Of a stretch of DNA of 64,000 nucleotides, positions 25,250 through 34,521 are shown piece after piece. Each line of letters begins with the position of its first letter. Position 1 is the stretch's first letter. The position numbers and the translations under genes are program-made. The notes below the pieces were generated by a model. That model saw only the letters and a program-made list of their open reading frames with translations, had not been told where the DNA came from and searched no databases. Origin of the DNA: Nodosilinea sp. FACHB-131 (GTDB lineage Bacteria; Cyanobacteriota; Cyanobacteriia; Phormidesmidales; Phormidesmidaceae); assembly GCF_014695395.1 (NCBI RefSeq), contig NZ_JACJOF010000017.1, forward strand, positions 1 through 64,000, given 5' to 3'.

Positions 25250-27148
25250 ATGGTAGACAAAACGCCTAAACGAATTGGTATTATCTGGGACTCGCTGGCT
25301 AAGCGCATCGCCTCAGCAGCTCCCCAACCCGCGCCGATATCGTCTGGTGGTCGGGCGCTTTCGCTGAAGTGGTATCTCGTCCTATTGGTTGCGGGGACAT
25401 TGCTGCCGGTAGTGCTATTTGCCGCTGCCGTCGTGTTTCGGCTGTCAAGTCAGGAGCAGGCTGCATCGGAGCGGCTGATGCTGCGAGAAGCTCGCAATCT
25501 GGCCTCGACCGTAGAAAGTGAATTTTCTAGCACAACTCGAACTCTACAGGCCTTGGCGGCCTCTGAGCAGCTCTATCGAGGCGACCTCGATAGCTTTCAC
25601 AGTGAGGCGCAGCGACTAACGGCGACGCAGCCTACCTGGCTGACAACGATACTGCTGAGGCCCGATGGGCAAGAACAGCTGAACAGCAGGCATTCCTTGA
25701 GCACGCCCCTAACTTACACCCCTGAGCCGGACAGTCTAGAGCAACTGATCGAAACCCGTCAGCCTACGGTGGGTGACCTGGGTGAGGGGCAGCTGGGGTA
25801 CGACTTTACCTTTCCGGTGCTTGTCCCCGTTCTTCAGGACGGCAACTTGCAGTACGTGCTGACGGCGCTGATTACGCCTGAGACTTTGTCTAAAGTGGTG
25901 GTTGCTCGCCTCCCAGTCGACGGAGAATGGACGCGCGTCATTGTCGATGGTCAAGGGGTTGTCGTCGCTCGCACCCGCAATCCTAAGCGCTTCGTGGGAA
26001 AGTCTGGCACACCCTCCTTCTTAAAGCGGATTAGGGCCACCGACGAGGGCGTCTATCGGGATATTAGCCTGGACGGGAAGCGGGTGTATGTTGCTTTCAG
26101 TCGGGTTCACAATACCCCTTGGACGGCGGCAGTCACGGTGCCGGTCAATGTGATTCAAAGGCCCATGCAGCGGGCGATGTTGTTGGTGGTTGGGCCAGGT
26201 TTAGCGCTGCTTCTGGTGAGCGGTGTGGGGGCTTTTTTGCTGTCGCGCCAGATTTCTCGCAGCATTACCAAGGCTGCCCTGGCTGCTGAAGCCCTGGCTA
26301 AGGGTGAGCCTCCCCAGGTGAGCACGTTGTCCATTCGGGAAATTGTTTTGTTGGGGCAATCGCTAGAATTTGCGGCCAATTTGCTGTCGCAGCGAGAGCG
26401 AGAGCGCACTGAAAACCTAATGCGGGCAGAATCTGCTAGAGAAGAAGCGGAGGCGGCTAACCGCATCAAAGATGAATTTTTGGCGGTGCTATCCCATGAG
26501 TTGCGCACGCCCCTAAACCCCATTGTGGGTTGGTCTAGTCTGCTGCGCGCTGGCAAGTTGGACTCCAAGAAAACAGCGTTTGCTTTAGAGGCGATCGAGC
26601 GCAATGCTAAACTCCAAACCCAGCTGATTGAAGATCTGCTAGATGTTACCCGCATTATGCAGGGGAAACTGAACTTCAATATGATGGCGGTTAATTTAGG
26701 GGCAATTGTTGAAGCCGCGATCGAAACGGTGCGATTAACCGCAGAAACCAAATCGATTAATATTCAAGCTGATTTAGACCTGGCGGTGGGGCAAGTGTTG
26801 GGCGATCCTACCCGGCTTCAGCAGGTGATTTGGAACCTACTCAGCAACGCTATCAAGTTCACAAATGAGGGCGGAACGGTAGTTGTTCGGCTGGCGAGAA
26901 TTGGCTCCCAGGCTCAAGTTCAAGTTAGCGATAGCGGCAAAGGCATTCATCCCGATTTTATCGCCCATGTATTTGAATATTTTCGCCAGGAGGATGGCAC
27001 AACCACTCGTAAGTTTGGCGGCTTGGGGTTAGGGCTGGCGATCGTGCGAAATCTGGTGGAGCTGCACGGCGGCACTGTGCAAGCAGAAAGCCCTGGCGAA
27101 GGGCAGGGGGCAACGTTTACCGTGAGGTTGCCGCTGCTGGAGCGGTGA
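25250..27148 (+). CDS. Membrane sensor histidine kinase (dCache-like sensor, HAMP-like linker)
   Basis: A 632-residue kinase. A first membrane helix (about 41-64: WYLVLLVAGTLLPVVLFAAAVVF) is followed by an outside sensor of about 240 residues of the dCache type (LLREARNLASTVESEF; GYDFTFPVLVPV). A second helix lies at about 309-330. A short linker and coiled coil lead to the HisKA His in AVLSHELRTPLNPIVGW (about 416). ATPase motifs are NLLSNAIKFTNEGG, DSGKGI and GGLGLGLAIVRNLVELHGG. Many relatives carry a C-terminal receiver domain; here the chain ends after the ATPase. Its partner regulator is not adjacent. Confidence 0.9.
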   Translation: MVDKTPKRIGIIWDSLAKRIASAAPQPAPISSGGRALSLKWYLVLLVAGTLLPVVLFAAAVVFRLSSQEQAASERLMLREARNLASTVESEFSSTTRTLQALAASEQLYRGDLDSFHSEAQRLTATQPTWLTTILLRPDGQEQLNSRHSLSTPLTYTPEPDSLEQLIETRQPTVGDLGEGQLGYDFTFPVLVPVLQDGNLQYVLTALITPETLSKVVVARLPVDGEWTRVIVDGQGVVVARTRNPKRFVGKSGTPSFLKRIRATDEGVYRDISLDGKRVYVAFSRVHNTPWTAAVTVPVNVIQRPMQRAMLLVVGPGLALLLVSGVGAFLLSRQISRSITKAALAAEALAKGEPPQVSTLSIREIVLLGQSLEFAANLLSQRERERTENLMRAESAREEAEAANRIKDEFLAVLSHELRTPLNPIVGWSSLLRAGKLDSKKTAFALEAIERNAKLQTQLIEDLLDVTRIMQGKLNFNMMAVNLGAIVEAAIETVRLTAETKSINIQADLDLAVGQVLGDPTRLQQVIWNLLSNAIKFTNEGGTVVVRLARIGSQAQVQVSDSGKGIHPDFIAHVFEYFRQEDGTTTRKFGGLGLGLAIVRNLVELHGGTVQAESPGEGQGATFTVRLPLLER

Positions 27149-27318
27149 GGATAGGTGCGATCGCACAACATGTCCCCAGCCAGCTAACTAGGGACATAAT
27201 TGAGTCCATCTACCGCAAAGACTGGGGCAGCTAATTGACGCAAACTAGCCAAAGCACCGCTGTCAAAACTCAACCCCTATAGCGGTAGCTAGATCACCGC
27301 CCAATGGAGGACCCTTGC

Positions 27319-27801
27319 ATGAGCGCACCCCAAAAAACCATCGCAGTCCTAGCCGCTGATGCACCGCTGCGAACGAGACCGTCACTCTATCCAGAGCCTT
27401 TTGCCTCAAGAATGGCGGGTCGTGAAAAGCGACCGCTGGGAAGTCTCTTTGAGCTGTCGAACTTTGGTGTTAACCACGTGACATTGGCTCCCGGCGGGGT
27501 TTCAGCGTTGCGCCATGCCCATGCCACTCAAGATGAATTTGTTTACGTTATTTCAGGCCAACCCACTTTAGTGACTAATGCTGGCGAAACTTTGCTGCAA
27601 CCTGGCATGTGTGCTGGCTTTAAAGCAGGCGATGGCGACGCCCACTGCTTAGTCAATCAGACCAGCGAGGATGTTGTTTACCTGGAGATGGGCGATCGCA
27701 GCCCCAACGATCGGGTTTTATACCCCGATGACGATATTGAAGCGGTGCTCTCCCCAGACGGCCAGTGGCAATTCAACCACAAAGATGGCTCGCCCTACTG
27801 A
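27319..27801 (+). CDS. Cupin-domain protein
   Basis: A 160-residue single-cupin protein. The first cupin motif is recognisable in VSALRHAHATQDEFVYVISGQPTL (metal-ligand His/His/Glu) and the second in LQPGMCAGFKAGDGDAHCLVNQ (His). The C-terminal YLEMGDRSPNDRVLYPDDDI is typical of a group with unknown substrate annotated only as cupin. GGAGG lies 8 bases ahead of the ATG at 27319, so this start is preferred to the ATG at 27304. It is convergent with htpX. Confidence 0.85.
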   Translation: MSAPQKTIAVLAADAPLRTRPSLYPEPFASRMAGREKRPLGSLFELSNFGVNHVTLAPGGVSALRHAHATQDEFVYVISGQPTLVTNAGETLLQPGMCAGFKAGDGDAHCLVNQTSEDVVYLEMGDRSPNDRVLYPDDDIEAVLSPDGQWQFNHKDGSPY

Positions 27802-27823
27802 GCTAGGTCACGCTTGGGGCTTT

Positions 27824-28729
27824 CTAAGCGCTAGGGCTGAGGGCTTTCTCATCGGTCTTACCTGCGATCGCCTGCTCGGCCATGGCCCTCAATCGCTGAA
27901 TGCGATCGTCGGTGGAAGGGTGGGTCATAAACAGCGTCATCATCCCTTCCTTAGAGAGAGGGTTGACGATAAACAGGGGTGCAAAGGCCGGATTGCCGTG
28001 GATGGGCACTTTTTGCCCCGTTTCCTCCAGTCTTTCCAACGCCCGTACTAGCGCTAGAGGGTTACCGGTAATCTCAGCGGCTCCGGCATCGGCGGCATAT
28101 TCTCGGGTTCTCGAAAGAGCCATGCGCAGTAGCCCAGCGGCGAAAGGAGCAATCACCAGCAGAAACAAAATGGCAAGGGGGTTGTTGCCGCGTCGTCCCC
28201 CGGCTCGGGCCATCGGAAAATACAGTGCCCCAAAGGTCAGAATGCGGCCTAGAAAGGTCAGCGATCCCGCTAGGGTGCCCGCTACAGCCTGGGTAAGGGT
28301 ATCGCGGTTGCGCACGTGGGTGAGTTCGTGGGCGATAACGGCATCCAGCTCGTCATCGGGCAATAGATCGATGATGCCCTTGGTGAGGGCGATCGCCGCG
28401 TGGTTGGGGTCGCGGCCGGTGGCAAAGGCATTGGGCGACTCTGCGGGCACCAGGTAAAGGGTCGGGGTGGGAATGTTGGCGCGATCGCTCAGCTTCTCCA
28501 GCCGCTCGTACAGCTCGGGCGCCTCTTCGCGGGGCGTGGGCTGAGCCTTAAATGCCGCCAGTGCCGCCTGGTCAGAGTAGTACCACGAGCCAAAGCTGCT
28601 CACCGCCGCAAAGCCTAGCCCATAGAGCAAACCTGTCTCATTTCCGACCAATAGGTAGCCTGCCAGCACAATCAGCCCGCTGAGCAACGCTAATAGCGCA
28701 AAGGTTCTGAACAGATTCATGCCAACCAT
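27824..28729 (-). CDS. htpX: HtpX-type membrane zinc metalloprotease
   Basis: A 301-residue M48 peptidase that degrades misfolded membrane proteins. Two N-terminal membrane helices (FALLALLSGLIVLAGYLL; then GLLYGLGFAAVSSFG) precede the active site VIAHELTHVRNRDT (HExxH, about 143). Two further hydrophobic segments follow. The third zinc ligand is Glu in SRTREYAADAGAAEI. The conserved MTHPSTDDRIQRL is near the end. GAGGAG lies 6 bases ahead of the ATG at 28729, so I prefer this start to a longer one at 28771. It is often heat-induced, but no CIRCE is seen here. Confidence 0.92.
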   Translation of the reverse strand: MVGMNLFRTFALLALLSGLIVLAGYLLVGNETGLLYGLGFAAVSSFGSWYYSDQAALAAFKAQPTPREEAPELYERLEKLSDRANIPTPTLYLVPAESPNAFATGRDPNHAAIALTKGIIDLLPDDELDAVIAHELTHVRNRDTLTQAVAGTLAGSLTFLGRILTFGALYFPMARAGGRRGNNPLAILFLLVIAPFAAGLLRMALSRTREYAADAGAAEITGNPLALVRALERLEETGQKVPIHGNPAFAPLFIVNPLSKEGMMTLFMTHPSTDDRIQRLRAMAEQAIAGKTDEKALSPSA

Positions 28730-28932
28730 AGATCGCTCCTCAGGCCATGGTGTCTGCTCACAGCATCTCAAAGGTATGCATCACTGAAGTCTACCTAGGG
28801 AAAGACATTTGCTTAGCCAGCCTCTCAATCACCTGTTACCAGTAGTGAGGACACTAGTAGAGCACATCGGCTCGCTGGGGCGATTGAGGTAATGGGATAT
28901 GATCAAGTTGCCGCAGAGAGCATGGATCGCCT

Positions 28933-29535
28933 ATGACAACGCTGTTGATCCAGACAGAAAACCTGCCTCTAAGGGTCAATTTCCCGGCCAGTGCCGAGAT
29001 GACTGCTGCTGAGTTTTATGACTTTTGTCAGGCCAATCAAGATTTGCGCATTGAGCGTTCGGCTAGCGGTGAGGTGATTGTCATGCCCCCGGCCTTTTCG
29101 GATACCGGCAATCGCAACCTCAAGATTGCTCAGCAGTTGGCGAACTGGGCCGATGTCGATGGTACCGGAGAAGCCTTTGACTCTAGCGCCGGGTTTACCT
29201 TGCCCAATGGCTCAACGCGATCGCCCGATGCTGCTTGGATCCGCTTAGAGCGTTGGATAACACTGACTGAGGCTGAGCAGGCCTCCTTCGCGCCTCTCTG
29301 CCCAGATTTTGTGGTGGAACTGCGATCGTCGAGTGATTCACTCAGTGGGCTAAAGGAAAAGATGGAGGAGTACGTCGCCAATGGTGCAGCTCTAGGCTGG
29401 CTAATCGATCGCAAGGCTCGTCAGGTGCATGTCTACAGGCCTAATCAAGCACCCGAAATTTTAGTGAACCCTGTCACGGTTAGCGGTGACCCCGAGCTGC
29501 CGGGTTTTACCCTTCAAATGGCTAGAATCTGGTAG
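28933..29535 (+). CDS. Uma2-family (DUF820) putative nuclease
   Basis: A 200-residue protein of the PD-(D/E)XK-like Uma2 family, greatly expanded in cyanobacteria. AEFYDFCQANQDLRIERSASGEVIVMPP is the family opening. The core acidic residues are in SPDAAWIRLERW and CPDFVVELRSSSDSLSGLKEKMEEYVANGA, which carries the E-x-S/K pattern. GWLIDRKARQVHVYRPNQ is the standard end of the core. Nuclease activity is inferred from the fold; biological roles are unproven. It stands alone between two convergent or divergent neighbours. Confidence 0.9.
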   Translation: MTTLLIQTENLPLRVNFPASAEMTAAEFYDFCQANQDLRIERSASGEVIVMPPAFSDTGNRNLKIAQQLANWADVDGTGEAFDSSAGFTLPNGSTRSPDAAWIRLERWITLTEAEQASFAPLCPDFVVELRSSSDSLSGLKEKMEEYVANGAALGWLIDRKARQVHVYRPNQAPEILVNPVTVSGDPELPGFTLQMARIW

Positions 29536-29624
29536 AGAAACCGAATTGCTTTGAGCAAACGCGAAGCGCGATTGCAACTGTCCAAACTTCCGGTTGCCTG
29601 AGGATGCGGTGATTTAACCTTTAG

Positions 29625-30092
29625 CTAAACCGGCGAATCGATTAGCCCTGGGTGACCCTGTGGGCGGGGGCTGGAGGCATCCCAGAAGAAGCGGCGTTCT
29701 TCAGCGGTGATGGGGCGATCGTTGATGCTAGCTTCGCGACGGCGCATGAGGCCGTTCTCATCGAACTCCCAGTTTTCGTTGCCGTAGGCGCGGTACCATT
29801 GGCCACCGTCGTCGTGCCACTCGTATTGAAAGCGTACGGAAATGCGGTTGTCGCCGTAGGCCCACACCTCTTTTATCAAGCGGTAGTCGAGTTCTTTATC
29901 CCACTTGCGGCGCAAAAAGGCGCGGATGGCGTCGCGGCCCTGGAAGATTTCAGCTCGGTTGCGCCAGTGGCTGTCTTCGGTATACGCCAGGGCAACGCGA
30001 TCGGGGTCGCGGCTATTCCATGCGTCTTCGGCCATGCGGGCTTTGGCGATCGCAGTCTCTAGGGTAAAGGGGGGGACGATGGGAGTGGGCAT
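29625..30092 (-). CDS. DUF1348 / NTF2-like protein at the end of the cyanate operon
   Basis: A 155-residue protein of the NTF2 fold and DUF1348 family: [42 protein letters not shown], then [28 protein letters not shown], ending [17 protein letters not shown]. The family is said to be stress-associated but has no proven reaction. The start at 30092 fits family length. It lies 91 bases past cynS on the same strand, but a 24-bp palindrome lies between, so cotranscription is uncertain. Confidence 0.85.
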   Translation of the reverse strand: MPTPIVPPFTLETAIAKARMAEDAWNSRDPDRVALAYTEDSHWRNRAEIFQGRDAIRAFLRRKWDKELDYRLIKEVWAYGDNRISVRFQYEWHDDGGQWYRAYGNENWEFDENGLMRRREASINDRPITAEERRFFWDASSPRPQGHPGLIDSPV

Positions 30093-30126
30093 GGGGGTGG
30101 GGAAGAGCGAAGAAGGAAGAAGGAAA

Positions 30127-30150
30127 GGCTGTTGGCGATCGCCAACAGCC
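30127..30150. repeat. Perfect 24-bp palindrome centred on a HIP1 site
   Basis: GGCTGTTGGCGA followed directly by TCGCCAACAGCC is a perfect palindrome whose core is GGCGATCGCC. It lies between cynS and the DUF1348 gene. It could fold as a hairpin in RNA (without loop bases this needs opening at the centre) or be a HIP1-derived element. Confidence 0.7.
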
Positions 30151-30183
30151 CGGAGATTGTGAGTCAGGACGCGCAACCGGGGT

Positions 30184-30627
30184 CTACCACTTTTTGTAGG
30201 GCAGGAATTTGCCGTTCATGATCACTTTGACGCGATCGCCCTTCGGATCCTCAACTTTCTCAATATCGAGGGTGAAGTCGATGGCGCTCATGATGCCGTC
30301 GCCAAACTTTTCGTGGATGACGGCTTTCATCGGCATGCCGTAGACCTGCATAATCTCGTAGAAGCGGTAGATCAGCGGGTCGGTGGGGATGACGGGATCG
30401 AGCCCGCCTTTGACGGGGAAGTCAGTCAGCGCCTCAATCAACGAGACGTCGGCCCCAAGTGCTTCGATGATCTTGGTGGCCTCCTCCACAGAAGCGCTGG
30501 CCTGGCGATAGAAGACAGAGGCAATCCAGACTTCGTCGCAGCCGATTTTAGCTTCGAGGTCGGCGAAGCTAAGGCCAGCGGCTTTTTTGGCGGCCAGCAG
30601 TTTTTCGGTGATAGGAGAAACAGTCAT
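30184..30627 (-). CDS. cynS: Cyanate hydratase (cyanase)
   Basis: A 147-residue cyanase that converts cyanate and bicarbonate to ammonia and CO2. The N-terminal helix-bundle domain ([32 protein letters not shown]) resembles phage-repressor folds. The C-terminal catalytic block [40 protein letters not shown] contains the Arg, Glu and Ser catalytic residues. It closes the cynA-B-D-S order known from cyanobacteria. It is 214 bases after cynD; that gap carries two copies of a dispersed repeat. Regulation by nitrogen status is likely from known homologues. Confidence 0.96.
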   Translation of the reverse strand: MTVSPITEKLLAAKKAAGLSFADLEAKIGCDEVWIASVFYRQASASVEEATKIIEALGADVSLIEALTDFPVKGGLDPVIPTDPLIYRFYEIMQVYGMPMKAVIHEKFGDGIMSAIDFTLDIEKVEDPKGDRVKVIMNGKFLPYKKW

Positions 30628-30666
30628 GGTTGAATCCTCTTAATTACGTCGTTTACTCAAATACTC

Positions 30667-30687
30667 GGTAGGGTGGGCATTGCCCAC
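30667..30687. repeat. Dispersed GGTGGGCnnTGCCCACC repeat, copy 2
   Basis: GGTAGGGTGGGCATTGCCCAC, containing the palindrome GTGGGCATTGCCCAC. It is in inverted orientation to copy 3 and lies in the cynD-cynS spacer. Confidence 0.75.
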
Positions 30688-30786
30688 TTACGTCCTTAGC
30701 GGAGCTGATATCCCTTCGCGCTTCAATGAATGGGCAGGTGACCAAGGTCGGGGACAGAGGTAGCCTGGGTGAAGGCGCGGTGAAAT

Positions 30787-30810
30787 GGTGGGCATTGCCC
30801 ACCCTACGGG
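30787..30810. repeat. Dispersed GGTGGGCnnTGCCCACC repeat, copy 3
   Basis: GGTGGGCATTGCCCACCCTAC, then GGG. With copy 2 it forms a head-to-head pair 120 bases apart in the cynD-cynS spacer. The GC-rich ACCCTACGGGTT end is shared with the region near 4770. Confidence 0.75.
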
Positions 30811-30841
30811 TTGCTTTAGGTTCACCCATCCACCCCATCAC

Positions 30842-31726
30842 TCACCCCCCCACTCGCTCCGCCTCCACCGCGCGGGTTTCACGAAACAGATGGCTCTCCA
30901 TCTCGGCTTTGAGGCTCTGATAGGCGGGGTGCTGCTGAATGGTTTCGCGGTTGCGGGGTCGGGGAAAGGGCACCTCCAGGATCTCGTCGATGCGGGCGGC
31001 GGGGCCACGGGTCATCATGACGATGCGATCGCTTAGCAGCAGCGCCTCTTCGATGCTGTGGGTAATCATGATCACGGTCTTGCGCTGCTGTTCCCAGATG
31101 CGCTCGACCTCCTCCTGCAAAAAGGCGCGGGTGAGGGCATCGAGGGCACCAAAGGGCTCATCCATCAGCAAGATCTGGGGGTTGATGGCCAGGGCGCGAG
31201 CAATGCCGACCCGCTGGCGCATGCCGCCCGACAGTTCGTGGGGGTGCTTGCGCTCGGCCCCGGCGAGGCCCACCAGCTGAATGTGCTCTTTGATGATGCG
31301 ATCGCGCTTTTTTGCTGAAATTTTCGGCTCTACGGTTTCTACCGCAAACCGCAGGTTTTCTTCCACCGTCATCCAGGGCATCAGGGCATAGTTTTGAAAG
31401 ACCATACCCCGGTCTGGCCCTGGCCCTGCGATCGGGGCACCGTTGAGCAAAATCTCGCCGCTCGTGATCGGGCTGAGGCCCGCAATCATGTTTAGCAGAG
31501 TCGATTTGCCGCAGCCAGAGGGGCCGATGATCGACACAAAGGTGTTGGGCTTAATATCGAGGTTAATGTCTTGAATGGCGACAAAATCGCGGCGGGTTTT
31601 GCCGGTCAGCTTGCTGAGCAGGTCTTTTTTGCCGGGGAAAACCTTGGCCACCTGGCGAATCGACAGCTGGGCAGTCTGCGATCGCGCGTTGGCTAAATCA
31701 ATCGCGTTCACGGGAGCAATACTCAT
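30842..31726 (-). CDS. cynD: Cyanate/nitrate-type ABC transporter ATP-binding protein
   Basis: A 294-residue ATPase of the nitrate/sulfonate/taurine family. Walker A is GPSGCGKST (about 69-77), the signature [15 protein letters not shown], Walker [13 protein letters not shown] and the switch His in [14 protein letters not shown]. Its start overlaps the cynB stop by 4 bases, so translation is coupled. It powers cyanate uptake with CynA and CynB; order and the cynS gene downstream point to cyanate rather than nitrate. A C-terminal CmpA-like solute domain, found in NrtC, is missing, as expected for CynD. Confidence 0.92.
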   Translation of the reverse strand: MSIAPVNAIDLANARSQTAQLSIRQVAKVFPGKKDLLSKLTGKTRRDFVAIQDINLDIKPNTFVSIIGPSGCGKSTLLNMIAGLSPITSGEILLNGAPIAGPGPDRGMVFQNYALMPWMTVEENLRFAVETVEPKISAKKRDRIIKEHIQLVGLAGAERKHPHELSGGMRQRVGIARALAINPQILLMDEPFGALDALTRAFLQEEVERIWEQQRKTVIMITHSIEEALLLSDRIVMMTRGPAARIDEILEVPFPRPRNRETIQQHPAYQSLKAEMESHLFRETRAVEAERVGG

Positions 31727-32562
31727 GAGTTTCGACCAAAGGCAACAAATTTTTCGAGGGCAGCAAACAGACTATCGAGCACTAGCCCCGTCAACCCAAT
31801 AATGAAAATGGCCACCAAAATATTCGGTATCGACAGGTTGTTCCACTCATTCCAGATGAAGTAGCCCAGGCCTGTGCCCAGCAGCATTTCCGCCGCCACA
31901 ATCACCAGCCAGGCAATGCCCATGCTGATTCGTAGACCCGACACAATATTCGGCAGCGCCGCCGGAATAATCACCTTCCAGATCGTCCGCAGACGCGAGG
32001 CTCCCAGAGTCTTAGACACGTCCAGATAGTCTTGATTGACGTTAGCGACTCCAAAGGTGGTGTTAATCAGCGTCGGCCAAATGCTGGAAATAAAAATGAT
32101 GAAAACGCCGGTTTTCTCAGAGTCGCGCAGCAAATATAGGCCCAGGGGCAACCAGGCCAGGGGCGAAATCGGCTTGAGCAGCTGCACGTAGGGGTTAAAC
32201 GCCTTAAACGCCACCGGCGAAATGCCAATCAAAATGCCTAGGGGCACCGCCACCAGCGACGCTGCAATGTAGCCGATCGCCACCCGCCGCAGGCTAATCA
32301 GCAGATTCCAGCCGATACCCAGGTCGTTGGGGCCGTTGCGGTAGAAAGGGTTAGTTACCCACCACCAAAACTCTTTAATTGTCTCGGTAGCGGTGGGCAC
32401 GCCCTTCACAAACCAGCCCGACTTCGCCCCAATTTCCCAAATCAGCAGAAAAACGCTGAGGGAGAGCATAAACAGCGCGAATGCTTTCACATTTTCGTTT
32501 TGCCAGAGCGGTGTCTGCCGCTCCGCTCCGATCAATCCAGGCGTGCTGTGACTCGCCGCCAT
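31723..32562 (-). CDS. cynB: Cyanate ABC transporter permease
   Basis: A 279-residue permease of the NrtB/CynB/SsuC family. About six hydrophobic helices are present (first at about 29-48: [19 protein letters not shown]). The EAA-like coupling loop [31 protein letters not shown] (about 182-212) binds the ATPase. [12 protein letters not shown] and [14 protein letters not shown] are typical. The gene follows cynA by 92 bases and overlaps cynD. Confidence 0.92.
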   Translation of the reverse strand: MAASHSTPGLIGAERQTPLWQNENVKAFALFMLSLSVFLLIWEIGAKSGWFVKGVPTATETIKEFWWWVTNPFYRNGPNDLGIGWNLLISLRRVAIGYIAASLVAVPLGILIGISPVAFKAFNPYVQLLKPISPLAWLPLGLYLLRDSEKTGVFIIFISSIWPTLINTTFGVANVNQDYLDVSKTLGASRLRTIWKVIIPAALPNIVSGLRISMGIAWLVIVAAEMLLGTGLGYFIWNEWNNLSIPNILVAIFIIGLTGLVLDSLFAALEKFVAFGRNS

Positions 32563-32654
32563 GATGCAATACCTCCTAAAAACTGCGCCGATGCGGTTTC
32601 ACCAACTCAGACCGGCCCTAGGCCAACGGCGGGACTCATGTCTGGGCCCAAAAC

Positions 32655-34298
32655 TTACTTCCCAAACTGGTCGATTTGGCTTTTGACATAGTCTGCCGAC
32701 GCGGCCGGATCAAAGGTGTCGAAGGCTAGAGTTTCGGTGCGATCGGTCTCGAAGGGAGGCTCTTGGCCCAGCTCTAGAGCTAGCTCGCGGGCCAGATCCG
32801 TTAAAAAGACCTCTGCACCCACCTGATCAATGTCGCTGTTGCTGACGGTGGCAGCGGTGTTGCCCTCCCCCAGCAGCTCCCAGCGCACCAGCTGGGACGA
32901 AATCCATTTGGCAAAGCTCTGCCAGGGGTAGGGCTCGAAGCCAATGCGATTGGGTTCTGAAAGGGTGTTGCCCTGGCCATCGTCAAAGTTGCCGGTCAGC
33001 ACCGCTTCAACGACCTCGGGAGGCTGGTTTAAAAAGGCGCGATCGGAAATCGCAGCGGCAATCTCGGGCCGGTTAGCCGGATCTTGAGCGTAGGCGGCCG
33101 CCTCGATGATGGCCTTGTTCAATGAGCGAAAGGCGTTGGGGTTGGTGGTAATCCATTCGTCGCTGGCGGTGAAGGCGCAGCAGGGATGCCCATCCCACAG
33201 CTCTTTGCTCAGCATGTGAATATACCCGGCGCCTTCGTACACGGCCCGCTGGTTGAACGGGTCAGGCATCAGCATGGCGTCAATATCGCCAGCGATCAGC
33301 TGAGCAATGCTGTCCGGCGGAGGCACGGGACGAATCTGCACATCTACGTCAGGATCCAATCCGCCGGAGGCCAAGTAGTAGCGCAGCAGCAGGTTGTGCA
33401 TCGAGTAGGGGAAGGGTACGCCGATCACAAAGCCCTTAAAGTCGGCGGGGCCGTCAACCTTGCCCTTGTGGCGCTCGGCCACGGTGATGGCCTGGCCGTT
33501 GACGTTTTCGATGCTGGCCAGCTTGACACCAAAGGCGGCGGAGCCAAGGCCTAGAGTCATGGCGATGGGCATGGGGGCCAGCATGTGGTAGGCGTCGAGT
33601 TCGCCTGCGATCGCCGAATCGCGCACCGCACCCCAGCTCGGCATCTTCACCACCGTGGCGTTAAAGCCGTACTTTTCGTAGAAGCCCAGCGGCTCCGACA
33701 TGATAATTGGCGTCGCGCAGGTGATAGGAATAAAACCCACCTGAATGTCGGTTTTCTCCAAGTTGCTAGTGTCAACGGGGGCCACGGTCGACTCTTCTGC
33801 CACCGGCTCGTCGCTACCACCAGCGCAGCTGGCCAGGGTCACCAGGGCTGCACCTACGGCCATGTTGCGCAGGAACTCGCGACGGGTCGCCCCACTGTTG
33901 CGAACTGAATCGGCAAAGAAGAGCCCGGCCTGGGGGCCAAAGGCTGCCGCAAAGGCATTTTCTAACCCGCCTGCCTGCTCACACAGCGCCAGAATCAGCT
34001 TTTCGCGCTTGGGGTCGTTGCGGCCCACTCGCTTGAGGAACAGCGCCTTGCGCAGCTCGTAGGCATTAACAGTGTCGGCAGCGCGCAGCTGGTTTTGCTT
34101 GTAGACCCCCATCTTTACTAGGTCGTCGACTATATCGACCGGGTCTTGGGGCATGGTTTCCATAAACCGCGAGTGATTGCCCGTAAAATGCACCGTGCCG
34201 CAGTCCCGACAGGGATGACCGGGCAACATTAGGGAGGGCGACGTGCAACTCAAACTGCCCCAGTCGTTGAGCGACTTTGCTACTGCTGAAATGACCAT
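32655..34298 (-). CDS. cynA: Cyanate ABC transporter binding protein with N-terminal extension
   Basis: Up to 547 residues. The C-terminal 390 residues are a CmpA/NrtA-type binding protein (IQVGFIPITCATPIIMSEPLGFYEKYGF; YHMLAPMPIAMTLGLGS; SMHNLLLRYYLASGGLDPD). A Tat-type lipoprotein signal, RREFLRN then LASC, is not at the N-terminus but at about residues 139-158. Before it lies a helical stretch with C30, C33, H37 and H42 (PCRDCGTVHFTGNHS). No start codon lies near the signal, so the extension seems real. Candidate starts are 34298, 34229 (retains the CxxC) and 34163. It is first in the cynABDS operon. No clear NtcA site was found upstream. Confidence 0.88.
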   Translation of the reverse strand: MVISAVAKSLNDWGSLSCTSPSLMLPGHPCRDCGTVHFTGNHSRFMETMPQDPVDIVDDLVKMGVYKQNQLRAADTVNAYELRKALFLKRVGRNDPKREKLILALCEQAGGLENAFAAAFGPQAGLFFADSVRNSGATRREFLRNMAVGAALVTLASCAGGSDEPVAEESTVAPVDTSNLEKTDIQVGFIPITCATPIIMSEPLGFYEKYGFNATVVKMPSWGAVRDSAIAGELDAYHMLAPMPIAMTLGLGSAAFGVKLASIENVNGQAITVAERHKGKVDGPADFKGFVIGVPFPYSMHNLLLRYYLASGGLDPDVDVQIRPVPPPDSIAQLIAGDIDAMLMPDPFNQRAVYEGAGYIHMLSKELWDGHPCCAFTASDEWITTNPNAFRSLNKAIIEAAAYAQDPANRPEIAAAISDRAFLNQPPEVVEAVLTGNFDDGQGNTLSEPNRIGFEPYPWQSFAKWISSQLVRWELLGEGNTAATVSNSDIDQVGAEVFLTDLARELALELGQEPPFETDRTETLAFDTFDPAASADYVKSQIDQFGK

Positions 34299-34521
34299 AA
34301 ACAGATGGTTGAACGCGACAAAACCCTTTCCCGATCAATTTGCAAACCCAACTGAGTAATCTAGATGAAGAGCATTTAGCTGCTTTCATACCTACTCTTA
34401 TTTGCGGGTCAGATCCAAGTTATTGAATAGGTTACCAAGACCAAATTGAAAGCGCACTGGAACAAATTTTGCACATAGTGGGACTTTCTTTTGGATTTAG
34501 TTTCGAGCCTAAAATCAAGCA

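Noticed and set aside
34299-34521. NtcA site (GTA-N8-TAC) upstream of cynA
   Set aside because: I read both strands and found no match with correct spacing; a distant or variant site remains possible.
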